Assembly (NCBI GenBank): GCA_945861775.1
Contig: CAMAVT010000005.1
Span: forward strand, 1-35,616
Length of the DNA: 35,616 nucleotides
Direction: 5' to 3'
Source: Bifidobacterium breve
GTDB taxonomy: Bacteria > Actinomycetota > Actinomycetes > S36-B12
Positions 24,969-33,343 of the stretch are shown here, one piece after another. Within the stretch, counting starts at the first letter, position 1. Each line of letters begins with the position of its first letter. Both the position numbers and the translations under genes were made by a program. The notes beneath the pieces were generated by a model, which was not told the DNA's origin, made no database searches, and saw only the letters and a list, made by a program, of their open reading frames with translations.

Positions 24969-26048
24969 ATGTCAGAAAATATCGTGTGGTTTGAAGGCTA
25001 CTGGAAAGGGCTTAAAGGTGAAGTTGGTGGGAAGGGAGCCAGTCTCGGTGAGATGACGGGCGCTGGGTTACCAGTACCACCCGGTTTCACACTGACCTGT
25101 ACCGCTTACCGAAAGAGTAAAGAGCAAAGTTCGCTTGACGAAGATATTGCCCGACTGCTTTACGAACTCGATACCGACGACACTGACATGGTTTCTGATC
25201 GTTGTAAGCAAATCAGGGCTGCATTTGGTGAGATGGCAATGGCTGATCAAGTTGAATCAGATTTACGTGAGGCCTATGCGGAACTGTGCCGCCAATCGAA
25301 TTCGGAGGACGTACCCGTGGCGGTTCGATCCTCAGCGACAAGTGAAGATTCACCCGACGCTTCTTTTGCCGGAGAACACGATACCTTCCTATGGGTCAAG
25401 GGCGCGGACGCTGTCATCGATGCAGTCCGCAAGTGTTGGGCGAGTTTATTCACGGATAGGGCAACCTGCTACCGAGTCAAGATGGGATACGAGCACCGGT
25501 CAGTGGAAATGAGCGTCGTTATTCAAAAAATGGTGCGGCCAATTTCAGCAGGTGTGGCATTTACTCTGAATCCAATCAATGGTGACAGGTCACAAGTTTG
25601 TATTGACTCAGCCTGGGGTTTTGGTGAGGCGGTTGTTTCGGGTGAGGTAACCCCGGACAACTACTTGATTGACAAAGTCTTAATGGAAATTGGACAGCGA
25701 AAGATCTCCATTAAGGAAATGGAATTTAGTCTCAGTGACCACGAAACTGTGGAGAGAGCGGAACTAGATGAAGAACGCGCCAAGTCACCAAGTTTGACCG
25801 ACGCGCAAATTCGTGCAATCGCGGTGCTTGCGAAAGCCGCAGAGAAGCACTATGCCTGCCCACAAGATATTGAGTGGGCCGTGGACGCAGACCTGGATGA
25901 CGGCAAAAATGTCGTTTTACTTCAGGCTCGACCAGAAACTGTCTGGAGCAAGAAAACCTCAAGTGCAACAGGCAGTGTTCAATCCTCGGGAGATTTCATG
26001 GCAAGCATTGTCTCCACACTAATGAATCCACTTCACACCAAAAAATAA
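24969..26048 (+). CDS. Stand-alone ATP-grasp (PEP-synthase N-terminal) subunit of a dikinase-type phosphotransferase, phenylphosphate-synthase-like
   Basis: 359 residues covering only the PEP/pyruvate-dikinase N-terminal ATP-binding domain: GGKGASLGEM (Lys22), PVPPGFTLT, VAVRSSATSED (Arg120) with FAGEHDTFL, MVRPISAGVAFTLNP, GFGEAVVSGEVTPDNY and LLQARPETVW. It stops about there; the phosphohistidine domain and the PEP-binding barrel of a normal 800-residue synthase are absent. The next gene supplies a phosphohistidine domain. This split equals the small catalytic subunit (about 40 kDa) of anaerobic phenylphosphate synthase, and rifampin phosphotransferase has the same domains fused. It would transfer the ATP beta-phosphate to the partner's His. 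The C-terminal tail of about 30 residues is Ser-rich. AAGGAG precedes the ATG. Confidence 0.87.
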   Translation: MSENIVWFEGYWKGLKGEVGGKGASLGEMTGAGLPVPPGFTLTCTAYRKSKEQSSLDEDIARLLYELDTDDTDMVSDRCKQIRAAFGEMAMADQVESDLREAYAELCRQSNSEDVPVAVRSSATSEDSPDASFAGEHDTFLWVKGADAVIDAVRKCWASLFTDRATCYRVKMGYEHRSVEMSVVIQKMVRPISAGVAFTLNPINGDRSQVCIDSAWGFGEAVVSGEVTPDNYLIDKVLMEIGQRKISIKEMEFSLSDHETVERAELDEERAKSPSLTDAQIRAIAVLAKAAEKHYACPQDIEWAVDADLDDGKNVVLLQARPETVWSKKTSSATGSVQSSGDFMASIVSTLMNPLHTKK

Positions 26049-26084
26049 TCGTATTTAGACGCGGTTACCGCGAGAGGAAATCAC

Positions 26085-27896
26085 ATGGCCAATCGTTTTC
26101 CAAGCCCATTCGACATTGAGACACCTGAAGGTGCCGAGGGCTGGCAAGAGATGTACATATATTCGTCGTTGTTCTCTGAGAATCGACGTGAATTCGAAGA
26201 CTCAATGTTTTGGTTTCAGGACGGTGTTCACTGGCCAAATGTCATGACTCCCTGGGATGCAACGTTCTTTGAGTACGCCCTCGCGTCACTGTCTCAATAC
26301 AACTCCCGTCATTTGCAGGTGCCACCCGCTGACGGCATTGCGTTCCGGATCCTCAATGGCTACGGCTACCTGAGCCCGGTCCCTGCTGACCCGGCAAAAA
26401 TCGAAGAGCGCGTTGCAAACTTCACTGATCGTGCAGGCCACTACTTCATGAATTGGGATGATCTATATTCCAATTGGATGGTCAAGATCCGTGATCTCGT
26501 TGGTGAACTTGAGGCTATTGAGTTCGCAGCGTTACCCGATGTAGAAGATGCTGAGAGGGTAGTTAAGTCCGGTGCCGGTGTGGGTTCTGGGTATCAGATT
26601 CAGGAAAATTATGTGCGACTCACAAGTTTGGCACTCAAGCTGTGGAATTATCACTTTGAATTTCTTAATCTCGGATACGCGGCTTATCTTGATTTCTTTA
26701 TGTTCTGCAAGACTGTATTCCCAAGCATCGCCGATCAGTCAATCGCAAAAATGGTTGCCGGAGTAGATGTGGATCTCTTCCGACCGGACGATGAACTCAA
26801 GCGTCTCGCTCGCAAAGCAGTTGATAGCGGCGTTGCTGAGGCATTTTCAGCAGGTGATGTTGACGCGACTTGTGAAATTCTGAAGTCAAGTGCTGATGGC
26901 CAAGCTTGGATTGCATCCTTTGAGGAATCAGCTGAGCCTTGGTTTAATTTTTCGACCGGTTCCGGTTTCTACCACCGCGACAAGATTTGGATCGAGAATA
27001 TCGAGATCCCATTCGAGTTCATCCGTAGTTACATTCAAAATCTCAAAGATGGCAAAGATCTCAACCGACCGGTAGAAGCAATTCGTGTTGAACGAGATCG
27101 GATTGTTAATGAATACATGGGATATCTGTTAACGGATGAGGACCGCGAGACATTCCAAGGCAAACTTGGACTAGCGCGTACAGTTTTCCCCTACGTTGAG
27201 AACCATAATTTCTACGTCGAGCACTGGGCTCACTCGGTGATTTGGCGCAAGATGCGTGAACTTGGTGCGATTATGGTCAAGGAAGGTTTCTGGAGCGAAC
27301 CCGATGACATCTTTTACCTCAAGCGCACTGAAGTTGAGGAAATGCTGTGGGACTACTTCGTGTCGTGGGCGACGCCGGAAGCGCCAGCGGGACCGGGGTA
27401 CTGGCCACCGATCATTGCCGATCGTCGTCGAAAGTGTGCTGCACTTGCCAAATGGAAGCCCATTCCAGGGCTCGGTGTGCCACCGGAGGTTGTTACCGAA
27501 CCATTCACGGTCATGCTGTGGGGAATCACCTCAGACAGTGTGAATGCTTGGCTCGGTGGTGGAGACCAGATTGAAGGTGAACTCCGAGGTATGGCCGCTT
27601 CCCCGGGTAATGTTGAGGGTCTTGCTCGAGTCATTTTCTCCCCCGAAGACATTAGCCAAATCCAAGAGGGCGAAATTCTGGTAGCTCCGGTGACAGCACC
27701 AAGTTGGGCGCCCATTTTTGGAAAAATTCAGGCGACGGTCACTGACTCTGGCGGAATGATGAGTCATGCGGCAATTGTCTGTCGTGAATACGGTCTTCCA
27801 GCGGTCACCGGAACGGGTTTCGCAACGGCCAAAATCCAAACGGGTATGCGTATTCGGGTGGATGGCAATAATGGCGTTGTCACAATTCTGGATTAA
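26085..27896 (+). CDS. Phosphohistidine (mobile-domain) subunit of a dikinase-type phosphotransferase, phenylphosphate-synthase-like
   Basis: 603 residues. The C-terminal 120 residues form the PEP-utilising mobile domain: GMAASPGNVEGLARV, GEILVAPVTAPSW and DSGGMMSHAAIVCREYGLP, with phospho-acceptor His561. The first 480 residues have no recognised catalytic motif; in the split phenylphosphate synthase and in rifampin phosphotransferase the equivalent part binds the acceptor alcohol or phenol. N-terminal Trp/Phe/Tyr-rich segments (MFWFQDGVHWPNVMTPWD, LSQYNSRHLQVPPADG) could make an aromatic pocket. Length and His position are close to the large catalytic subunit of Thauera phenylphosphate synthase. 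No CBS-domain third subunit is seen. Likely reaction: phenol-type substrate + ATP + water to aryl phosphate, AMP and phosphate. AGAGGA precedes the ATG. Confidence 0.85.
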   Translation: MANRFPSPFDIETPEGAEGWQEMYIYSSLFSENRREFEDSMFWFQDGVHWPNVMTPWDATFFEYALASLSQYNSRHLQVPPADGIAFRILNGYGYLSPVPADPAKIEERVANFTDRAGHYFMNWDDLYSNWMVKIRDLVGELEAIEFAALPDVEDAERVVKSGAGVGSGYQIQENYVRLTSLALKLWNYHFEFLNLGYAAYLDFFMFCKTVFPSIADQSIAKMVAGVDVDLFRPDDELKRLARKAVDSGVAEAFSAGDVDATCEILKSSADGQAWIASFEESAEPWFNFSTGSGFYHRDKIWIENIEIPFEFIRSYIQNLKDGKDLNRPVEAIRVERDRIVNEYMGYLLTDEDRETFQGKLGLARTVFPYVENHNFYVEHWAHSVIWRKMRELGAIMVKEGFWSEPDDIFYLKRTEVEEMLWDYFVSWATPEAPAGPGYWPPIIADRRRKCAALAKWKPIPGLGVPPEVVTEPFTVMLWGITSDSVNAWLGGGDQIEGELRGMAASPGNVEGLARVIFSPEDISQIQEGEILVAPVTAPSWAPIFGKIQATVTDSGGMMSHAAIVCREYGLPAVTGTGFATAKIQTGMRIRVDGNNGVVTILD

Positions 27897-27923
27897 CCGG
27901 TAGTACCGAATGGGGCTCCTCGG

Positions 27924-27940
27924 TTCCCGCGGGCGGGACA
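27924..27940 (+). promoter_or_regulatory. Candidate operator upstream of the Rieske oxygenase, site B
   Basis: TTCCCGCGGGCGGGACA contains the same TTCCCG half and GCGGGACA core as site A, with a spacer one base shorter. It is in the 152-bp gap between the phosphotransferase genes and the Rieske oxygenase, so the oxygenase probably has its own controlled promoter. Confidence 0.5.
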
Positions 27941-28048
27941 AAATACTTGCCGTTCGCAGGAGCCGGGGTGCACCATTAGGGTTGGATAGTAGTTGCCCTA
28001 CAAGCATTTTTCATTTTTATCAGTTATATTTTCAGGGGAGGAATGACC

Positions 28049-29308
28049 ATGTTGACCGTAGAGCAAAACGAGGAACTTACCTCAGTAGGCCCAGGCACAC
28101 CCATGGGCGAACTCCTGCGTCGCTACTGGTACCCCATTGCATTTGAGCAGGACTTCGACTCCGTGCTTACCAAAACGGTTCGCTTGCTCGGTGAAAACTG
28201 GACTCTGTTTAAGACCCCAAAAAGCGGGCGTTACGGCATCGTTGCAGAGCACTGCCCGCACCGTCGAGCGTCACTGACTTACGGTGTGGTGCACGAGGAC
28301 GGTATCCGCTGCGGTTACCACGGTTGGAAATTCGATTTTGATGGCCAGTGTGTGGAGCAGCCCGCTGAAACTGATAATCAGAATTTCCGCGACCGGGTGC
28401 AGCAGAAGGCGGGTAAGGCTCAGACATTAGCCGGAATGGTTTGGGTGTATGTCGGACCGGACCCGGCACCCGAACTCCCGCGCTTTGATGTCTTCGTAAT
28501 GGACGGGATCAAGGATTGCGGCTACACCACCCTGCCGTGCAACTGGCTCCAGATTATGGAGAACTCGGTGGATCCGCACCATGTTGAGTGGCTACATGGT
28601 TACTACTTTGATTTTCTTGGTCAGACCGAGGGTTTTGACGCACCCAAAGCATTCCAAAAAAAGCACATGCGAACTGGTTTCGAAGAAATGGAATGGGGAA
28701 TTCTCAAGCGCCGAGTTCTTGAAGGTGGCACAGAAGAAAATGATGACTGGAAAATCGGTCATCCACTTGTGTTCCCTTATTTCATGCGTGTTGGTGGAGC
28801 CGGAATCAATCAAATGCAAATCCGGGTCCCCATTGATGACACAACTACTTGGAAATTGTTTTTTTCCAATCACGCTCCCAATGGCATTGAAGCACCCAAG
28901 CAGGATCGTCCAGTCTTCTACGAGTATCTGTGGAAGGACGAGAACGGCCGCTTGATCACCGATTACATTGAAGGACAGGACATTATGGCTTGGGTTTCCC
29001 AAGGTCCCATCACGGATCGGAGTCAGGAGCATTTGGGTCGTTCCGACGGCGGTGTTGCCATGCTGCGCAAAATGTTCAAGGAGAACATGAAAAAGGTTGC
29101 CAACGGTGAGGATCCACTGGGAACTGTGCGTGAACCACACGAGCGGATCGATCTGCCGTGTGAGCGCGACAAGTTTGGTGCCGAGCGTGAATTCGCCCAT
29201 GCATGGATCACCACCGGGTCAATGCGTTACAGCCCATTGAAGCAGCAGTTATTGGACTTGCATGAGGATGCATGGGCAGCCAGGGAAAGCGCCGGGACGA
29301 GTGCCTGA
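28049..29308 (+). CDS. Rieske non-heme iron oxygenase, catalytic (alpha) subunit
   Basis: 419 residues from the ATG at 28049, which has GGAGG 7 bases upstream; the track ATG two codons earlier is too close to that site. Rieske cluster: Cys69-x-His71 (CPHRRAS) and Cys88-x2-His91 (CGYHGWKFD). Mononuclear iron: Asp175, His178 and His183 in NSVDPHHVEWLHG. The layout fits the homo-oligomeric phthalate/vanillate oxygenase group, with no beta subunit gene nearby. It is a candidate for hydroxylating the phosphorylated or free aromatic substrate toward a catechol. Electrons may come through the Rieske ferredoxin at 16181-16567; the reductase is not in the window. Confidence 0.92.
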   Translation: MLTVEQNEELTSVGPGTPMGELLRRYWYPIAFEQDFDSVLTKTVRLLGENWTLFKTPKSGRYGIVAEHCPHRRASLTYGVVHEDGIRCGYHGWKFDFDGQCVEQPAETDNQNFRDRVQQKAGKAQTLAGMVWVYVGPDPAPELPRFDVFVMDGIKDCGYTTLPCNWLQIMENSVDPHHVEWLHGYYFDFLGQTEGFDAPKAFQKKHMRTGFEEMEWGILKRRVLEGGTEENDDWKIGHPLVFPYFMRVGGAGINQMQIRVPIDDTTTWKLFFSNHAPNGIEAPKQDRPVFYEYLWKDENGRLITDYIEGQDIMAWVSQGPITDRSQEHLGRSDGGVAMLRKMFKENMKKVANGEDPLGTVREPHERIDLPCERDKFGAEREFAHAWITTGSMRYSPLKQQLLDLHEDAWAARESAGTSA

Positions 29309-29324
29309 CTTTGGTAAAGCTGCC

Positions 29325-29621
29325 ATGACGGACGCACCTTTAACCCCAGACGAGCGGAAAGCAGATCTGGCGGCGTTGCCACCGGATCCATACCGACTGC
29401 CGCCCGTGGGTTCGTGGTTTGGACCAGACGCTGAGCGTCACCTGATTGATCGACCCAAGTTCTGCCCGATGTGTGCTGCTGATCTTGAAACGGGTGGCGG
29501 AATAACGACCGAGTATTGGGCTGGTGATCTTCGAGTATTTATGACGTGGTGTGGGGCATGTAGCTGGTTCGGTGAGGTTGTGCGATTCGACATGGTAACT
29601 ATCGAGGAAGAAGAGCATTAG
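29325..29621 (+). CDS. Small zinc-ribbon protein after the oxygenase
   Basis: 98 residues from the ATG at 29325 (MTDAPLTPDE); a GTG at 29301 overlapping the oxygenase end is possible. Two Cys pairs, KFCPMCAAD and TWCGACSWF, form a zinc-ribbon or rubredoxin-like knuckle. Between them lies EYWAGDLRVFM. The family is not recognised. Tight placement (16 bp after the oxygenase) suggests an accessory to it, such as an assembly, metal or electron-transfer factor. A GTG or alternative start and a weak ribosome site leave the N-terminus uncertain. Confidence 0.7.
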   Translation: MTDAPLTPDERKADLAALPPDPYRLPPVGSWFGPDAERHLIDRPKFCPMCAADLETGGGITTEYWAGDLRVFMTWCGACSWFGEVVRFDMVTIEEEEH

Positions 29622-29669
29622 CGTTTCGGGTCTCGCTTGTAGTTAACGCACCAGTTGAAAGGTAGTTCT

Positions 29670-30320
29670 TTGTCAGCGTTAGTTTTTGATTTTGGCGGCC
29701 CAGTGCTGCTTACACCGTTTGAACTTCGAAAACAGGGTGAGCAAAGATTGGGTCTCCCACCAGGATCGTTTAATTGGGCTGGCCCATTTGACCCAGAATC
29801 AGATGCCGATTGGCAGGCGTTTCAAGCGGGCGAAATGAATGAACGCGAATATTGGAAGCTTCAGGTAGACAGATTCGCTGATCTGGTAGGACATCCTTCC
29901 TCCATGCCCGAAATGATGGCTCCGCTGTATGCCGGACCTGAAAGTGAACTAGTTCGACCAGGTGCGCTTGCACTGTTGAATGACGCGAGGGCCGCGGGTA
30001 TTCCAGTGGGTATGTTGACCAACGATCTGACGGCATTCCATGACGCTGCGTGGATAGAGAGAATGGCCGTTATTAAGTTATTTGACGCAATGGTGGATGG
30101 CAAGCAGGACAGTGTTCATAAACCTGACCCGGAGGCGTATATCTTGATGTGTGCACGGCTAAATGTTCCGTTAGAAGGTACTGTTTTTATAGACGATCAA
30201 CCCGTTAATGTGCGCAGCGCGCAGGCTCTAGGGATGACGGCCATTCACCTAGATCCACGTGACCCAGAACCCGGGTATCAAGCTGCTAGAGCAGCACTGT
30301 CTCTACCGCCCGTGCATTAG
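29670..30320 (+). CDS. HAD-superfamily hydrolase (YihX / epoxide-hydrolase-N type), copy 2
   Basis: 216 residues from a TTG at 29670 with AAAGG 8 bases upstream; the track's TTG five codons earlier has no site. Motifs: LVFDFGGPV, LTNDL, HKPDPEAY and VFIDDQPVNVRSAQ. As in copy 1 the Asp+2 position of motif I is Gly, and GPFDPESDADWQAFQAGE matches the copy-1 segment GPLDPDKDQRWTRYLEGE. The two paralogs sit at the ends of the two halves of the cluster. It is a phosphatase-like or dehalogenase-like enzyme; the substrate is unknown. Confidence 0.8.
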   Translation: MSALVFDFGGPVLLTPFELRKQGEQRLGLPPGSFNWAGPFDPESDADWQAFQAGEMNEREYWKLQVDRFADLVGHPSSMPEMMAPLYAGPESELVRPGALALLNDARAAGIPVGMLTNDLTAFHDAAWIERMAVIKLFDAMVDGKQDSVHKPDPEAYILMCARLNVPLEGTVFIDDQPVNVRSAQALGMTAIHLDPRDPEPGYQAARAALSLPPVH

Positions 30321-30362
30321 TCACGCTCGTTGGCATGAGCGGGTCTGATCAAGTTCACTACT

Positions 30363-31535
30363 TCACCGCGCACCAAGGTGTGATCGGCGAACCGAGTTGA
30401 TAAACAGTTCGGGCTGCTCCCATGAACCGAAGTGACCGCCAGCGTCGAGAACTTCCCAGTCGACACTATTGAGTGAGCGCTTGGCCCATGACTGAGGCCA
30501 ACGTCTGATGTCATTGGGGAAAATAGACACGGAAACGGGCACGGTCACAAACGGGGGATTTGGTTGGGAGGCTTTCTGCTTCGCCCATTCGAGGTAGAGC
30601 CGCATTGCCGAGCTGATAGTTCCGCTCGCCCAGTAAATCGTGGCATTGGCGAGTAGTTGGTCTCGAGTTAAGGCTGTTTCAACGTCGCCTTCGTAGACGG
30701 TGAATGAGCGACACATATCTACCATCCAGGACAGTAAGCCGGCGGGAGAGTCGTTTACGGCTACCGCCATTGTGTGTGGCCGGTATGTATTGGTGTTCAC
30801 GTGATTAACTCGACCGGTGGCAACCGCGTGGTCCCAGTGGTCCAGCGAGGCTTGTTCAAACTCGTTGAGTTCTTCCACCTCTCCCGGCTGGGGTGGAAGC
30901 CCGGTGGGCATCGTTAAATGAAGTGCGGTGAGTGAAATTGCGCGTTCTGAGCGAGCGAGGTCAGTAAGAATGTTTGAGCCCCAGTCACCTCCGGCACCCG
31001 CGTACTGGGGGTAACCCAGACGCTGCATCAACACATCCATTGCACCAGAGATCCGTCGGACATCCCAACCGCGTGCATGCGTGGGCCCGGAAAATCCGTA
31101 GCCGGGAATCGAAGGACACACAACATGAAATGCAGGCGCACCGGGTGCACCGTGACTATCAGGGTCGCTGAGCGGACCGATTACATCGATGAACTCAATG
31201 ACAGATCCGGGCCAGCCATGGACGAGAAGTAGCGGGGTTGCATCGGGGCGCGGGGAGCGCTGGTGAAATGCGTGAACATGTTGGTCATCAATTGTTGTGA
31301 CAATCTGATTAAATGAATTAAATCTGTCCTGGACCGCGTACCAATCGAAATCTGATGCCCAGTACTCGCAGAGCTCCCGCAGGTAGGTGATGTCGGTGCC
31401 GTACTCCCAACCGGAACCTTGAATTCCGTCGAACCAACGGGTATTTTTGAGTCGATCCTGAAGGTCGGTGATCACTTCGCGGGGTACGTTCACTTGGGTG
31501 GGCTCAATGCCGTGGGTTTCCTGCGCTTGAGTCAT
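30363..31535 (-). CDS. Epoxide hydrolase, alpha/beta-hydrolase type with EHN domain
   Basis: 390 residues. An N-terminal epoxide-hydrolase domain (DLQDRLKNTRW, to about 100) precedes the alpha/beta domain. The oxyanion motif is HGWPGS (106-111), the nucleophile Asp184 is in GGDWGSN and the His368 is in GGHFGSWEQPE. Two Tyr lie in the expected lid. This is the microsomal-type (mEH/JH epoxide hydrolase) architecture; it opens epoxides to trans-diols. It is divergent from the P450 gene (107-bp gap), and convergent with the HAD gene. Substrate is not predictable; arene or terpene-like epoxides are plausible. Confidence 0.9.
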   Translation of the reverse strand: MTQAQETHGIEPTQVNVPREVITDLQDRLKNTRWFDGIQGSGWEYGTDITYLRELCEYWASDFDWYAVQDRFNSFNQIVTTIDDQHVHAFHQRSPRPDATPLLLVHGWPGSVIEFIDVIGPLSDPDSHGAPGAPAFHVVCPSIPGYGFSGPTHARGWDVRRISGAMDVLMQRLGYPQYAGAGGDWGSNILTDLARSERAISLTALHLTMPTGLPPQPGEVEELNEFEQASLDHWDHAVATGRVNHVNTNTYRPHTMAVAVNDSPAGLLSWMVDMCRSFTVYEGDVETALTRDQLLANATIYWASGTISSAMRLYLEWAKQKASQPNPPFVTVPVSVSIFPNDIRRWPQSWAKRSLNSVDWEVLDAGGHFGSWEQPELFINSVRRSHLGAR

Positions 31536-31641
31536 GGTCGGACGGTATCAGCGCCAGGATAACTGTGAAGGTCAGTGGAGCCGTGAGGTTTCACACCTAA
31601 ATTCCATTGCCTCAGACCCGTGTTTCCTCTACTGTGCTCGG

Positions 31642-32901
31642 ATGACCGACACACTGCCGCAGGTTAACCCGCACTCGGAAGATTTCTACCAAAATCCGTT
31701 CCCCGCCTATGCGATGCTGCGGGCAGAGGCCCCGGTCTATGAAATCCCCGATCAACCTGGCCTGTTCTTTGTCACAACGTGGGTGCTGGTTCGCGAGGCA
31801 TTGATGGACCCCGTTCGCTTTTCCAATGTTTTGCCACCCGCCCGGCGCACCGAACCACCCGCCGAGGTGGTCGAAGAAATCGAATCAATTCGAGCTCAGG
31901 GGTACCCGTACACCCCGGCACTGGGGACGAACGATCCACCTAATCACACGCGCTACCGCAAGATGGTCAACCGTGCGTTCACTGTTCGGGCACTTGCCTG
32001 GATGGAACCACTTGTGGACGAGGTAGCCGATCAGTTGGCCGCTGCACTGCCGGACAACGAGATCGTTGACGGGATGGAACAAATCACGATCCCCTTACCC
32101 GTGTGGGCGATTATGCGAATTCTTGGAATCGATGATCGTTACCGTGCTGATCTGCGTCGGTGGTCGGACTCATCAAATGCTTCAATGGGTGGAAAACTCA
32201 CGGCCGAGCGCTGGCTTGAAGTTGAGCGAGACATTTTGGAATTCCAGCAGGTGATCTGCGAGATTCTCGATGAACGTCGCGCGAATCCGCAAGATGATTT
32301 GTTGTCAACCCTGGTGAAAGCCGAAGAGGGTGAAACACCACTTACCAATCAGGAGTTGGTGTGGCTGATCCGGGAGTTGATTGTTGCCGGCAACGAAACA
32401 ACAATCCGTTCACTGGCTGACATTTTGTTGTATATCGACGAACTGAGAGTTGTTGAGCCGAACGTGTGGGACCGTTTGCGTGATGACGAAGTGTTTCGCC
32501 GCGGTGTCGTTGAAGAAGGAATCCGACTTGCGTCACCTGTGATGGGTCTGTTCCGCGTGACAACGTGTGACACTGAACTTGGCGGAACCGTGATTCCCAA
32601 GGGCAGCACCCTCTTCCTTTCTTACTCTTCCGCCAATCGAGATGACGCAACATTTAATAACCCTGATGTTTTTGATCCATTGCGCGAAAATGTGAAAGAA
32701 CACCTCGCCTTTGGACACGGTATTCATGTGTGTGTTGGATCCGGACTTGCTCGAATCGAGTCCTCATCAGCTCTACGCGCGCTGGCAAATAATGTCACCG
32801 CACTTGAAGTTGTTGATCGTGATGCATTGACTTATGGCCCAAGTTACGCACTGCGTGGACTCACCGGACTGCCTATCCGTGTTCATCGCCGTACAAGTTA
32901 A
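31642..32901 (+). CDS. Cytochrome P450
   Basis: 419 residues from the ATG at 31642 (MTDTLPQVNP); the longer track start has no family similarity in its first 36 residues. I-helix AGNETT, the ExxR motif in EEGIRLAS and the heme loop FGHGIHVCVGSGLAR (Cys364) are present. It is a class I bacterial P450 and would need a ferredoxin and reductase, which are not encoded adjacent to it. NPFPAYAMLRAEAPV near the N-terminus is typical of actinobacterial P450s of catabolic type. Flanking epoxide hydrolases suggest it epoxidises or hydroxylates its substrate. Confidence 0.92.
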   Translation: MTDTLPQVNPHSEDFYQNPFPAYAMLRAEAPVYEIPDQPGLFFVTTWVLVREALMDPVRFSNVLPPARRTEPPAEVVEEIESIRAQGYPYTPALGTNDPPNHTRYRKMVNRAFTVRALAWMEPLVDEVADQLAAALPDNEIVDGMEQITIPLPVWAIMRILGIDDRYRADLRRWSDSSNASMGGKLTAERWLEVERDILEFQQVICEILDERRANPQDDLLSTLVKAEEGETPLTNQELVWLIRELIVAGNETTIRSLADILLYIDELRVVEPNVWDRLRDDEVFRRGVVEEGIRLASPVMGLFRVTTCDTELGGTVIPKGSTLFLSYSSANRDDATFNNPDVFDPLRENVKEHLAFGHGIHVCVGSGLARIESSSALRALANNVTALEVVDRDALTYGPSYALRGLTGLPIRVHRRTS

Positions 32902-32914
32902 GCCGTAAAAGTTA

Positions 32915-33283
32915 ATGAGTCCCGAAGAGGTTGTCACCGCGCTTATTCGGGCATGTGAGGCGCGCGATCTCGATGCGGTCGAGGCTCTTGTCACCGACGA
33001 CATCGAATATGACAATGTGCCGATCGGAAAAGTGTTCGGCCCCGAGGGAGTTCGACGCGTGCTCTCAGGCGGTGTCAGTGAAGCCGCATCGCAAGTGGAA
33101 TGGGTGGTTCACCGACAAGTGGCATCGGGCAATACGGTGATGAATGAACGCACCGACCGATTTCTCGTTGATAACAGGTGGATTGAAATTCCTATCGCTG
33201 CAGTGTTTGAAGTCCGTGGTGACCGAGTGAGTTTGTGGCGTGACTATTTTGATCTGGAGTCCTATCGGGCTCAGCGACAATAG
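32915..33283 (+). CDS. Limonene-1,2-epoxide-hydrolase-type enzyme (NTF2-like fold)
   Basis: 122 residues of the SnoaL/NTF2-like fold. The set of limonene epoxide hydrolase active-site residues can be placed: Tyr32 and Asn34 in EYDNVP, Arg79 and Asp81 in NERTDRF, Asp110 in WRDYFD. This is a one-step water-activating epoxide hydrolase, unrelated to the alpha/beta enzyme nearby. It follows the P450 by 13 bp and is probably in the same transcript. It may also act as a steroid-isomerase-like or cyclase enzyme, but the complete residue set favours the hydrolase. Confidence 0.82.
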   Translation: MSPEEVVTALIRACEARDLDAVEALVTDDIEYDNVPIGKVFGPEGVRRVLSGGVSEAASQVEWVVHRQVASGNTVMNERTDRFLVDNRWIEIPIAAVFEVRGDRVSLWRDYFDLESYRAQRQ

Positions 33284-33343
33284 GACGATACCCTCACGCA
33301 TTCATCTGTAATTTTTCCATCGACAATTAATCCGGAGGCACCC

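Noticed and set aside
24969-26048. ATP-grasp gene as a truncated, dead PEP synthase
   Set aside because: The gene ends cleanly after the domain, keeps all ATP-site motifs, and the partner domain is encoded in the next gene, as in known split enzymes.
27912-27965. Inverted repeat GGCTCCT / AGGAGCC in the gap before the Rieske oxygenase as a terminator or riboswitch
   Set aside because: The loop is about 40 bases and there is no T-tract or recognisable riboswitch core; only the GCGGGACA site inside it seems meaningful.
31583-31594. GTGAGGTTTCAC palindrome between epoxide hydrolase and P450 genes as an operator
   Set aside because: Short, seen once and unrelated to the GCGGGACA sites; too little to call.
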